NCBI RefSeq assembly: GCF_020781835.1
Contig: NZ_JAJGNJ010000003.1
Location: 372,001-436,000 of the forward strand
DNA length: 64,000 bases
Direction: 5' to 3'
DNA from: Microbacterium testaceum
GTDB lineage: Bacteria; Actinomycetota; Actinomycetes; Actinomycetales; Microbacteriaceae
The position numbers and the translations under genes are program-made. Positions 8,011 through 15,938 of the stretch are shown here, one piece after another. Numbering within the stretch: the stretch's first letter is position 1; every line of letters begins with the position of its first letter. The notes under the pieces are model-generated. The model was not told where the DNA came from. It ran no database searches and saw only the letters and a list, made by a program, of their open reading frames with translations.

Positions 8011-11000
8011 GCGTCCACCGCCACGGCCGCGAGCAGCTGGCCGGCGGCGACCGTCTCGCCCGGCCGCACGAACACCTCGGCGACGGTCCCCGTCACCGGT
8101 GACCCGATCGGGGTCTCCATCTTCATCGCCTCCAGCACGATCATCTTCTGCTCCTTCTGCACGGCCGCTCCCTGAGCGGCATCCACGCGCCAGACCGCGG
8201 CGGCGAACGGCGCGGTCACCCCCACGGTTCCGGGCGGGAGTTCGCGGCCCGCGGTCGGTGCCGCGGCCGGCGCCTCGTCGACACGGTCGAACTCGCCGCT
8301 CGCGCGCCACCGCTCGCGCTCCTCGTCGAAGGCGCGGCGCTGGCGTTCGCGGAACGCCTCGATCCCCGGTGCCTCGTCGGCGAGGAACCGCTCGTACTCC
8401 GCGAGGGCGAACTCGCCCTCGACGGTCTCGAAGCTCCCGCGCCCGGCATCCACCTCCGCCCGGAGGTCGAGGAGCTCCTCGGCCGAGACGGGGTACCAGC
8501 GGATACGGTCGAAGAACCGCAGCGCCCACGGGTTCTCGGCGAAGAGCCCCCCGCGGCGGAAGCGGTTCCAGATCTGCACGGTGCGGCCGACGAACTGGTA
8601 GCCGCCCGGGCCCTCCATGCCGTAGATGCACATGTAGGCGCCGCCGATGCCGACGGAGTTCTCCGCCGTCCACGTGCGCGCCGGGTTGTACTTGGTCGTC
8701 ACGAGGCGGTGACGGGGATCCAGCGGCGTCGCCACGGGCGCGCCGAGATAGACGTCGCCGAGTCCCATGACGAGGTACTGCGCGTCGAACACGGTGCGGT
8801 AGACGTCGTCGACGCTGTCGAGTCCGTTGATGCGGCGGATGAACTCGATGTTCCACGGCGTCCACGGGGCGTCGTCGCGGACGCCCGCCATGTACCGCTC
8901 GATCGCCAGACGCGTCGCCGGGTCGTCCCACGACAGCGGCAGCCGCACCTCGCGCGAGGGCACGACGAGCTCGGACGTGGGCGGCAGGTCGTCGTCGAGC
9001 TCGCGCAGCAGCCCGACGAGCTGCGACGCGCGCAGCACCGAGGCGTCGGTGTGCACCTGGAGCGACCGGATGCCGGGGGTGACGTCGAGGATCCCGTTCG
9101 GCGCCTCTTGCGCGAGACGCTCCTGCAGCGCGTGCACGCGCATGCGGAGGCCCAGGTCGAGAACCTGGTCGCCGAACTCGACGAGGACGTTGTCGTCGCC
9201 GTCGCGGCGGTACGTCGTCCGCGGGCGGAGCACGTGCTCCCCCTCGACCTCGGCGTCGCGCGAGGCGATCACGCCGTCGTCGCCGTCACCCGTCCCGACG
9301 AGCGCGGGGGCGGCGATCGCCGGGTCGAGGGTCGCGGCATCCGCTTCCCGGACCGGCGCGAAGCGCACGACGTCTCCCGGCCGCAGCTGCCCGAGCTTCC
9401 AGAGATCTCCGGATGCCACGACCACCGGGCACACGAACCCGCCGAGGCTCGGCCCGTCGGGGCCGAGGAGCACGGGGGTATCGCCGGTGAAGTCGAGGGC
9501 GCCCACGGCGTAGGGCGTGTCGTGGATGTTCGAGGGGTGCAGCCCCGCCTCGCCGCCGTCGGTGCGCGCCCACGTCGGCTTCGGGCCGGTGAGTCGCACG
9601 CCCGTGCGGGCGGAGTTGACCTGCACGCGGTACTCCGCGGAGTACAGCGCGTCGATGTCGGCGCGCGTGAAGAACTCGGGGGCGCCGTGGGGCCCCTCGG
9701 TCACCGCGAGGACCCACGAGGTGGCGAGGTGGGGGCGGCGCCCGGCGGGCGTCGGCCGGGGAGCGGCGATCGCGGCCGACCCGGGACGCAGCACGTCGCC
9801 GGTCACGAGGGCCCGGCCCCCGTGCCCGCCGAATCCGCCCAGCGTGAAGGTCGACGCGCTCCCGAGGTACTGCGGGACGTCGATGCCGCCGCGCACCGCG
9901 AGGAACACGCGCATGCCGGGGCCCTCGGCGGTACCGACGCGCAGCACGCCGCCCGCGGGAACCTCGATCGGCTCCCACTGCGCGGCGGCGACGCCGTCGA
10001 CCTCGACCGCGACCGGCGCACCCGTGACGGCGACCACCGACGCCTCGCTGAAGCGCAACGTCGGACCGGTGAGCGTCATCTCCAGTCCCGGGGCGCCCTC
10101 GGGGTTGCCGACGGCGAGATTGGCCTCGCGGAAGGACACGGCATCCATCGGACCGGACGGCGGGACGCCGATCTGCCAGTACCCGACGCGCCCGGGGAGG
10201 TCCTGCACGGTCGTGAGCATGCCGGCGTCGATCACGTCGATGCGCGGGTCGGGGTCGCGCGCGTCGTCGAGGGTTCCCGTGTCGTGCGCGACGGCGCGGA
10301 CGCGCGGGTCGTTCACGATCTCGCGGATCATCCCGGCGCCGGTGACGATGCCGTCCACGCGCATGTCGGCCAGCGCGGTGGAGAGCCGGTCGAGTGCCGC
10401 ATCGCGGTCGGGGCCGTGGGCGATGACCTTGCCCAGCAGCGGGTCGTAGAACGGCGACACCTCGCTGCCGGCCTCGACCCAGGAGTCGACCCGGATGCCG
10501 TCGCCCTCGGGCAGCCGGACGGCGGTGACGAGCCCGGTCGAGGGGGTGTTGCCGCGGTCGGGGTCTTCGGCGTAGATGCGCGCCTCGACGGCGTGACCGC
10601 GGGGTTCGCGGGCTTCCTCGAACAGCGCGTCCGGGACAGCCGCGGGACCGCCGCCCGCGAGGTCGAGCATGAGGCCCACCAGGTCGACGCCGAACACCGC
10701 CTCGGTGACGGGATGCTCGACCTGCAGGCGCGCGTTGACCTCGAGAAAGTACGCGCGCTCGGCCACCGGGTCGTACACGAACTCGGCCGTCCCGGCGGAG
10801 CGGTACCGGATGCCGGATGCCAGCGCCGCAGCGGTGCGGTGCAGCTCGGCGCGGACCGCGTCGGGGAGCCCGGGTGCCGGAGCTTCCTCGACGACCTTCT
10901 GGTTGCGACGCTGCAGCGAGCAGTCGCGGTCGCCGAGCACGGCGACGCGTCCCGCACCGTCGCCGAAGAGCTGCACCTCGACGTGGCGGGCGGGGCGCAC

Positions 11001-11609
11001 GAACTTCTCCAGGAACACCCCCGGCGTGCCGAAGCTCTCCTCGGCCTGACGGACCACCGCGTCGTACGCGGCGCGGAGCTCAGCGGCATCCGCACACACG
11101 CGCATGCCGATACCGCCGCCGCCGCCGGTGGCCTTGAGCATCACGGGGTATCCGATGACGGATGCCGCGGCCTCGGCCTCGTCGAGCGACTCCAGCACTT
11201 CGGTGCCGGGGAGGAGCGGCACACCCGCGGCTTCGGCCAGGGCCCGCGCGCGGTGCTTCAGACCGAACGCCTCGAGCTGCTCGGGCGTGGGACCGACCCA
11301 CGCGAGCCCCGCCGCCTCGACGGCGCGCGCCGCGTCGGCGTTCTCGGCGAGGAAGCCGTAGCCGGGGTGGATCGCACCGGCGCCCGTGGCGCGGGCGGCG
11401 TCCAGGATGGCATCCACCCGCAGGTAGGACTCCGCGGCGGGCGCGGGGCCCAGGCGTACGGCCTCGTCGGCCTCGCGGACGTGGGGGGCGGCGCGGTCGG
11501 CGTCGGAGAACACCGCGACGGTGCGCCGGCCCCGCTCGCGCGCGGAGCGCAGGATGCGGCGCGCGATCTCGCCGCGGTTGGCGACGAGGAGGGTGTCGAA
11601 ACCGGTCAC
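8007..11609 (-). CDS. Biotin-dependent guanidine/urea carboxylase
   Basis: 1200 aa multidomain enzyme. Biotin carboxylase domain, residues 1-450 (VANRGEIARRI, ATGGGGGIGM, EVNARLQVEHPVTE). KipA-like carboxyltransferase part, about 465-770 (DLPGRVGYWQIGVPPSGPMD). KipI-like part, about 800-1010 (PGIRSLQVHTD). C-terminal biotin carrier domain with EAMKMET (biotinyl Lys). It carboxylates urea to allophanate or, in operons with two DUF1989 genes, guanidine to carboxyguanidine. The neighbourhood favours guanidine, an inference from published work on these operons. GTG 11607-11609 overlaps the preceding stop. The single residue that distinguishes guanidine from urea enzymes could not be placed here. 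Confidence 0.93.
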   Translation of the reverse strand: MTGFDTLLVANRGEIARRILRSARERGRRTVAVFSDADRAAPHVREADEAVRLGPAPAAESYLRVDAILDAARATGAGAIHPGYGFLAENADAARAVEAAGLAWVGPTPEQLEAFGLKHRARALAEAAGVPLLPGTEVLESLDEAEAAASVIGYPVMLKATGGGGGIGMRVCADAAELRAAYDAVVRQAEESFGTPGVFLEKFVRPARHVEVQLFGDGAGRVAVLGDRDCSLQRRNQKVVEEAPAPGLPDAVRAELHRTAAALASGIRYRSAGTAEFVYDPVAERAYFLEVNARLQVEHPVTEAVFGVDLVGLMLDLAGGGPAAVPDALFEEAREPRGHAVEARIYAEDPDRGNTPSTGLVTAVRLPEGDGIRVDSWVEAGSEVSPFYDPLLGKVIAHGPDRDAALDRLSTALADMRVDGIVTGAGMIREIVNDPRVRAVAHDTGTLDDARDPDPRIDVIDAGMLTTVQDLPGRVGYWQIGVPPSGPMDAVSFREANLAVGNPEGAPGLEMTLTGPTLRFSEASVVAVTGAPVAVEVDGVAAAQWEPIEVPAGGVLRVGTAEGPGMRVFLAVRGGIDVPQYLGSASTFTLGGFGGHGGRALVTGDVLRPGSAAIAAPRPTPAGRRPHLATSWVLAVTEGPHGAPEFFTRADIDALYSAEYRVQVNSARTGVRLTGPKPTWARTDGGEAGLHPSNIHDTPYAVGALDFTGDTPVLLGPDGPSLGGFVCPVVVASGDLWKLGQLRPGDVVRFAPVREADAATLDPAIAAPALVGTGDGDDGVIASRDAEVEGEHVLRPRTTYRRDGDDNVLVEFGDQVLDLGLRMRVHALQERLAQEAPNGILDVTPGIRSLQVHTDASVLRASQLVGLLRELDDDLPPTSELVVPSREVRLPLSWDDPATRLAIERYMAGVRDDAPWTPWNIEFIRRINGLDSVDDVYRTVFDAQYLVMGLGDVYLGAPVATPLDPRHRLVTTKYNPARTWTAENSVGIGGAYMCIYGMEGPGGYQFVGRTVQIWNRFRRGGLFAENPWALRFFDRIRWYPVSAEELLDLRAEVDAGRGSFETVEGEFALAEYERFLADEAPGIEAFRERQRRAFDEERERWRASGEFDRVDEAPAAAPTAGRELPPGTVGVTAPFAAAVWRVDAAQGAAVQKEQKMIVLEAMKMETPIGSPVTGTVAEVFVRPGETVAAGQLLAAVAVDA

Positions 11610-12286
11610 GGCCGCGTCACCACCATGCGCAGGGGCGTGCAGCTGAAGTCGTTGCACGGGTTGTTCATCTGCGGGCAGTTCGACACGATCACCAGCACGT
11701 CGCGCTCGGCCCGGAGGGCCACGCGCTTGCCGGGCGCGGACATGCCGTCGACGATGCCGAGCGACCCGTCCTCCTCGACCGGCACGTTCATGAACCAGTT
11801 GAGGTTGGAGACGAGGTCGCGCGCGCCGAGGCCATAGCGCGCCGCCTCGGCGAGGAAGTTCTCGCGGCATCCGTGCTGGTAGAGGGTGTGGTGGCCGTAG
11901 CGGAGCGTGTTCGACTCCTTGGAGCAGGCCCCGCCGATCGTGTCCTGCCGGTCCACCTCGTTGCCGACGACGGTCATGAGCGGGCGGCCGAGGTTGCTGC
12001 GCAGCACCGTGCCGGTACGGACGTAGACGTTGCGCTGCCACGCGATCGTGTCGGCGGCGCTGTAGCGCTCGTCGGTGTCGGCAGCGTCGTAGACGAGGAA
12101 GTCGGCGGACTGGTTGCCTCCGACGTCGACGATCGTCAGGACGTCGCCCGCACGGACGATGCCCGACCACGGCCCTCGGGGTGCGACGCGCTCGTCGAGC
12201 ACGACCTCGCCGGGGACGAGCGGCTCGGACCAGTCGAGGGGGACGCCGTCGGCGTGGACGGGGCGTTCGGGAACGGTGGTGATCAT
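11606..12286 (-). CDS. DUF1989 protein, carboxyguanidine deiminase subunit (urea carboxylase-associated protein 1)
   Basis: 226 aa DUF1989 protein of the type long annotated as urea carboxylase-associated. Members of this pair were shown elsewhere to form a heteromeric deiminase converting carboxyguanidine to allophanate. Visible conserved stretches are GDVLTIVDVGGNQSADFLVYD, the metal-site-like CSKESNTLRYGHHTLYQHGC, NLNWFMNVPVEEDG and NCPQMNNPCNDF. ATG 12284-12286 has GAGGAG about 7 bp upstream and lies 11 bp after the paralogous gene. The Cys/His-rich centre suggests a bound metal, an inference. Confidence 0.88.
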   Translation of the reverse strand: MITTVPERPVHADGVPLDWSEPLVPGEVVLDERVAPRGPWSGIVRAGDVLTIVDVGGNQSADFLVYDAADTDERYSAADTIAWQRNVYVRTGTVLRSNLGRPLMTVVGNEVDRQDTIGGACSKESNTLRYGHHTLYQHGCRENFLAEAARYGLGARDLVSNLNWFMNVPVEEDGSLGIVDGMSAPGKRVALRAERDVLVIVSNCPQMNNPCNDFSCTPLRMVVTRP

Positions 12287-12297
12287 GGTGCGGCTCC

Positions 12298-13137
12298 TCA
12301 CAGTCCGGCCAGGGCGGCGTACGTGATGCTGTTGCGGTAGGCGCGTTCGCGCTCGGGGGTGAGGGAGAACACGGCATCCCCCTCGCCCGTCGGTTGCGAC
12401 GCCCACGCGCTGATCTGCAGCGGGCCGACGATGTAGTCCTCGCGCGGGTCGAGCGGGTGCGGGACGTTGGCGATCAGCACGATGAGCGGCAGCTCCGCGA
12501 CGAGGTCGACGGAAGCGCCGGGACCCGCGGAACCGAGCCACTCGAGGTCGCCCTCGGGGTTCGCGCGCACGCCCTGGAAGAACGACACCGACGGCGGCAG
12601 GTCGCGCACGGTCAGCCCGTGCTTGCTCGCCGCCAGCCGGAGCAGCCCGTGGCCGGACGGCGACGGACCCTCGGGCGCGGCGTCGCCGTAGCGCTGCTCG
12701 TTCCACGCATCGGAGGACGTGCCGCAGAACGCGTCGTGGTGGCCGGAGGTGTCGGCGGCGATCGTCGCGAGAACGCGGCCGTCGCCGGAAAGCAGCGGGT
12801 GACCCTCGCCGAGGTACGCCTGCCACGGGATCTTCTGCGTGTCGGCGACGTTGAGCCGCTCCCCCGGGTTCACGGCGTTGAAGAGGAGCACGGTGGCGCA
12901 CGCATCGCCGGTCGGGTCAGTGAAGCGCAGGCGGGTGCCGCGGGCGACCCGCAGGTGCGTGTAGCCGCCGGGGGCCACCGTCTCGGCCCAGCGCAGGTCG
13001 TCGTCGGCCACGCCCTCCGGCCGGAAGGGGGCGGTGGAGGGCGGGAGATACGGCATCCATTCCGACTGCGCGGCGCGGGCGCGCGCGTCCTCACGGGCTC
13101 GCCCCACGTTGCCGAGAGCGTCGACACGACCTTCCAT
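12298..13137 (-). CDS. DUF1989 protein, carboxyguanidine deiminase subunit (urea carboxylase-associated protein 2)
   Basis: 279 aa paralogue of the next gene and probable partner subunit in the carboxyguanidine deiminase. The DUF1989 core is seen in TRLRFTDPTGDACATVLLFN, SGHHDAFCGTSSDAWNEQRYG, SVSFFQGVRANPEGDL and VLIANVPHPLDPRE. ATG 13135-13137 is preferred over a TTG two codons upstream because AGAGG lies about 7 bp before it. It is the first gene of the five-gene leftward operon and is divergent from the TetR gene, with an operator-like inverted repeat in the 86 bp between them. Confidence 0.88.
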   Translation of the reverse strand: MEGRVDALGNVGRAREDARARAAQSEWMPYLPPSTAPFRPEGVADDDLRWAETVAPGGYTHLRVARGTRLRFTDPTGDACATVLLFNAVNPGERLNVADTQKIPWQAYLGEGHPLLSGDGRVLATIAADTSGHHDAFCGTSSDAWNEQRYGDAAPEGPSPSGHGLLRLAASKHGLTVRDLPPSVSFFQGVRANPEGDLEWLGSAGPGASVDLVAELPLIVLIANVPHPLDPREDYIVGPLQISAWASQPTGEGDAVFSLTPERERAYRNSITYAALAGL

Positions 13138-13147
13138 GCGCAACCTC

Positions 13148-13167
13148 TTTCTGTCGGTTGACAGGTA
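13148..13167. promoter_or_regulatory. Probable TetR operator before the carboxylase operon
   Basis: The divergent spacer holds CTGTC-GGTT-GACAG (13151-13164), a perfect 5-bp inverted repeat inside TTTCTGTCGGTTGACAGGTA. The outer word and spacing match the palindrome at 14218-14239 upstream of the symporter gene: TTTCTGTC, five variable bases, ACAG. A TTGACA (13158-13163) lies inside it. Binding by the adjacent TetR protein is inferred. Confidence 0.65.
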
Positions 13168-13223
13168 TTGAAACAGGCGTGCGTTTCGGCGGCGTTACAC
13201 AACCATCCGGGTACGGTGGGGGC

Positions 13224-13874
13224 ATGGCGGCCACGAGAACCGGACGACCCCGGGCATCCGGCTCCTCCCCCACCGGACTCGGCACGCGGGCCGACGTCCT
13301 CGCCGCGGCCGCGGCCCTTTTCGGCACGCGCGGATACGCCTCGGCCAGCACGCACGCGATCGCCGAGGCCGCCGGCATCCGCCAGGCGACGCTCTACCAC
13401 CACTTCTCGCGCAAGCAGGACATCCTCCTCGCCCTGCTGCTCGACACCGTGCAGCCGTCGCTCGACGTCGCTGCACAGCTCCTCGCCCGCGACGAAGAGC
13501 CCGCCGCGCGCCTGTGGGCGCTGTGCGTCGCGGACGTCACGCTCCTCGCCGAAGCCCCGCACAACACCGGCGGCCTGTACCTGCTGCCCGAGGTGTCGGA
13601 CGCGGCCTTCGAGCCGTTCCGCGAACGCCGCAGCGAACTCGAGACGACCTACCGCACGCTCGTGGCCGCGTGCGGCGTCGCTGCCGCAGCAGCGGGCGCC
13701 TCCCTCGTGCTGGCGCTGGTGGAGAGCGTGATCCTGCAGCGCAAGGGCGGGCAAATGGCGACCCTAGATGCCACGACCATCGCGGACGCGGCGTTGCGGG
13801 TGCTCGACCTCGACGCCGCGGCGCGCGAGCGGGCGGCCGCATCGGGGCCAGACGTGCTCGCTGTCCTGAGCTGA
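13224..13874 (+). CDS. TetR-family transcriptional regulator
   Basis: 216 aa. N-terminal helix-turn-helix around residues 25-70: VLAAAAALFGTRGYAS, then THAIAEAAGIRQATLYHHF with the TetR recognition-helix signature. The remainder is the helical ligand-binding and dimerisation domain. ATG 13224 was chosen because a G-rich ribosome-binding stretch (GGTGGGGG) lies just before it; the open frame upstream overlaps the operator. The gene is divergent from the carboxylase operon and followed by the symporter gene, so it is the natural local regulator. It probably represses both units, with guanidine or a related metabolite as inducer. Its stop codon is at the start of a tandem repeat tract. Confidence 0.9.
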   Translation: MAATRTGRPRASGSSPTGLGTRADVLAAAAALFGTRGYASASTHAIAEAAGIRQATLYHHFSRKQDILLALLLDTVQPSLDVAAQLLARDEEPAARLWALCVADVTLLAEAPHNTGGLYLLPEVSDAAFEPFRERRSELETTYRTLVAACGVAAAAAGASLVLALVESVILQRKGGQMATLDATTIADAALRVLDLDAAARERAAASGPDVLAVLS

Positions 13875-14030
13875 GCCGGGCCGGGGGTCGGCGCAAGCGC
13901 GCCTCGCGGCGCGGGGCTGAGCCGGGCCGGGGGTCGGCGCAAGCGCGCCTCGCGGCGCGGGGCTGAGTCGGGGCGAGGCCGGGGTCGGCTCGGGCACACC
14001 TCGCGGCGCTGGGCCGAGCCGGGCGCGGTC
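13871..14030. repeat. 46-bp direct tandem repeat, two exact and further decayed copies
   Basis: Starting at the TetR stop, a 46-bp GC-rich unit occurs at 13871 and again, identical, at 13917. A diverged copy starts at 13963 and a remnant at about 14014. Shared core: GGGGGTCGGCGCAAGCGCGC in the exact copies. Units abut directly with no unique spacers. It occupies the first part of the 396-bp gap before the symporter gene. Confidence 0.8.
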
Positions 14031-14046
14031 CGTAGGCCCCGCCGAT

Positions 14047-14119
14047 CACGCATAAACGCGATCCACGCGCGGAAACGCGCTGTCATCGCGTTTATGCGCG
14101 CGGAGAGCGTTTATGCGTG
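14047..14119. repeat. Intergenic element with three copies of GCGTTTATGCG
   Basis: CACGCATAAACGCGAT (14047-14062) is answered by ATCGCGTTTATGCG (14085-14098), a 14-bp perfect inverted repeat, and by GCGTTTATGCGTG (14107-14119), a 13-bp perfect inverted repeat with the same left arm. Thus the left arm can pair with either right arm. It lies in the gap between the TetR and symporter genes. Possible roles are a terminator, an attenuator with alternative hairpins, or a dispersed repeat family. Confidence 0.7.
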
Positions 14120-14217
14120 GCGAGAGCCGTGAGCCCGGATACCGTGCTCCGGCGCCGCCGGCGATTTCACGTGCCTTTTACACAGCGGAAACCACGCGCG
14201 ACCTCGGCGAGCGGATC

Positions 14218-14239
14218 GTTTCTGTCAAGCAACAGAAAC
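14218..14239. promoter_or_regulatory. Perfect 22-bp palindrome, probable TetR operator before the symporter
   Basis: GTTTCTGT-CAAGCA-ACAGAAAC is a perfect inverted repeat with 8-bp arms, 31 bp before the symporter start codon. It shares TTTCTGTC-N5-ACAG with the site at 13148-13167, so the same TetR protein probably binds both. Confidence 0.72.
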
Positions 14240-14270
14240 CCGAACCGCCCCTCATCGCCGGGAGCCCGCC

Positions 14271-15785
14271 ATGATCATCTTCGGAGTCGCGCTCAGCGTC
14301 GTCCTCATCCTCGTCGTCGGCATCGTCGTCGCACGCAAGGTCGACGGAGACAGCGCGAACTACCTCGTCGCCGGACGCCGCCTGGGTGTCCCGCTCGTCG
14401 CCGTCAGCCTCACCGCAGCGGCCGTCGACGCCAACGCCACCGTCGGCAACACCGACCTCACCTCGCAGTTCGGCTTCTGGTCGGGCGCCTCGCTCGCCAT
14501 CGGCCTCGCCCTGTGTCTGCTGCTGACCGGCCTGTTCCTGGCCAAGCGCATGAACGCCCTGAAGCTCTTCACGCTGGGCGACTTCTTCCGCCTGCGCTAC
14601 GGACGGCCCGTCGAGCTGTTGGCATCCGTGCTCATGATCGTGTCGTTCACGTTCCTGCTCGCCGGCAACCTCGTCGCGTGCGGTTTCCTGCTCGAGCGCT
14701 TCGCGAACATCCCCTACGCGTGGGGCGTGGTGCTCGCCGTGGTCCTCGTGCTCGCGTACACCGTCGCCGGAGGCCTCTTCTCGGATGCCTACACCGCGGC
14801 GATCCAGACCACGATCACCGTCATCGCGGCCATCGTGCTGCTGGTGTGGGTCGCGTTCTCGTACGGCATCGTGATCCCGGAGGGCATGGGACCGTTCGAC
14901 CTCGAGCAGCTCAGCGATCCGGCCGCCGGCGCCCCGATCAACTGGGCGACGCTCATCTCGCTGGCCATCGGCGACATCGTCGCGATCGACTTCATGCAGC
15001 GGGTCTTCGGCGCGAAGAGCCCCACCGTCGCGCAGCGCTCGTGCTTTATCGCGGCCGGCCTCACCGCCGCGATCGGCACGGTCTTCGCGATCGTCGCCCT
15101 GAGCGTCTCGTCGACCCTGGGCATCTCGGTCGAGAACGGCCCGGTGCTGTACACGCTGCTGGGCGACTACGCGCCGCCGATCATCGCGATCCTGGTCCTC
15201 TCCGGCATCGTGGCGGCGTCGTTCTCGACCGCCTCGGGCGCGATGCTCGCCACCTCGGCGATCACGGTCCGCAACATCTTCACGGTCCGCCGCCACACCG
15301 GAACCGGCCCCGACCCGCTGCTGCGCTGGACGCGTCTGGCGATGATCCCGTTCGTGATCGCCGGCGCCTTCCTCGCGATCCGCGTCAGCCAGACCGGCAT
15401 CCTGCTCACCCTCGCCTTCGATCTGATGCTCGCGTGCCTCGCGGCGCCGTTCGTGATCGGGGTGTTCTGGAAGCGCCCCGGTGCCGTCGCCGCCCTCGGC
15501 GCGATGGCCGTCGGCTTCGTCGTGCGCATGGTGCTGCTCGCCCTCACCCCGACGCTGTACGGCGTGCCGAACGACATCCTGTACATCCCGAACGACCTGA
15601 TCGGAGCCGACTTCGATGGCTGGGCGACGCTCGTCTCCGCCCTCGTCGGCTTCGGCACCTATGTCGCGCTGGCGTTCGCGCTGCCGCGACGGGAGTCCGA
15701 GCTCGACCGCGAGGCGGCCGTGCTCGCCGACCTCGCCGCCGAGCGCGACGCGTCGGAGAAGGAAGGCGTCGGGGTTCCGGCCTGA
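14271..15785 (+). CDS. Sodium:solute symporter (SSS family)
   Basis: 504 aa integral membrane protein with about 13 predicted helices. It begins with a hydrophobic segment (FGVALSVVLILVVGIVVA), then the SSS-typical SANYLVAGRRLGVPLVAVSL and the TLGDFFRLRYGR loop. The later STASGAMLATSAI motif matches the sodium-binding helix region of the family. GGGAG lies about 7 bp before ATG 14271. The family couples sodium entry to uptake of urea, proline, organic acids and similar solutes. Position beside the carboxylase/deiminase operon and the shared operator make uptake of guanidine, urea or a precursor the best guess. A strong hairpin follows the stop. Confidence 0.88.
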   Translation: MIIFGVALSVVLILVVGIVVARKVDGDSANYLVAGRRLGVPLVAVSLTAAAVDANATVGNTDLTSQFGFWSGASLAIGLALCLLLTGLFLAKRMNALKLFTLGDFFRLRYGRPVELLASVLMIVSFTFLLAGNLVACGFLLERFANIPYAWGVVLAVVLVLAYTVAGGLFSDAYTAAIQTTITVIAAIVLLVWVAFSYGIVIPEGMGPFDLEQLSDPAAGAPINWATLISLAIGDIVAIDFMQRVFGAKSPTVAQRSCFIAAGLTAAIGTVFAIVALSVSSTLGISVENGPVLYTLLGDYAPPIIAILVLSGIVAASFSTASGAMLATSAITVRNIFTVRRHTGTGPDPLLRWTRLAMIPFVIAGAFLAIRVSQTGILLTLAFDLMLACLAAPFVIGVFWKRPGAVAALGAMAVGFVVRMVLLALTPTLYGVPNDILYIPNDLIGADFDGWATLVSALVGFGTYVALAFALPRRESELDREAAVLADLAAERDASEKEGVGVPA

Positions 15786-15799
15786 GCCGTACGCCGCTC

Positions 15800-15843
15800 C
15801 CGCGGGGCCGGGTCGACGCCGTCAGGCGGGCTCGGCCCCGCGG
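15800..15843 (+). terminator. Terminator-like hairpin after the symporter gene
   Basis: CCGCGGGGCCG (15800-15810) and CGGCCCCGCGG (15833-15843) form an 11-bp perfect stem with a 22-base loop, starting 15 bp after the symporter stop. There is no T-run, as is common for actinobacterial hairpin terminators. Confidence 0.55.
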
Positions 15844-15903
15844 TCGAGCAGACGGCGCGGTTCCTCGACGAGCACAAGACGGCGGCGGCCGCCGGAGTTC
15901 ACG

Positions 15904-15938
15904 TTGCGGATCCATTTTGTGCGGTTTAGGATCCAAGC
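15904..15938 (+). promoter_or_regulatory. Site A: tandem GGATCC operator and probable leaderless promoter
   Basis: Two GGATCC palindromes start at 15908 and 15929, exactly 21 bp apart. TTGCGG (15904) and TAGGAT (15927) form a plausible -35/-10 pair with 17-bp spacing that overlaps both palindromes. TAGGAT is followed by CCAAGC and then ATG, so transcription should begin at or next to the start codon. The same arrangement is found at site D (35889). Confidence 0.72.

Noticed and set aside
8716..8721. Other GGATCC words, such as those at 8716 and 28346
   Set aside because: They are single copies inside coding sequence without a partner 21 bp away or T/A-rich flanks, as expected by chance.
8709..11837. 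A very long open frame on the + strand opposite the carboxylase gene
   Set aside because: It is the antisense of a clear 1200-aa biotin carboxylase with all motifs; long antisense frames are expected at this GC content, and its translation is Arg/Gly/Ala-rich without any domain.
13138..13223. A guanidine riboswitch in front of the carboxylase operon
   Set aside because: The spacer is only 86 bp, is filled by the operator-like repeat and start regions, and shows none of the multi-stem structure expected.
13871..14030. CRISPR array
   Set aside because: The repeats abut without unique spacers, have no cas genes nearby and sit right at a stop codon; this is a simple tandem repeat.
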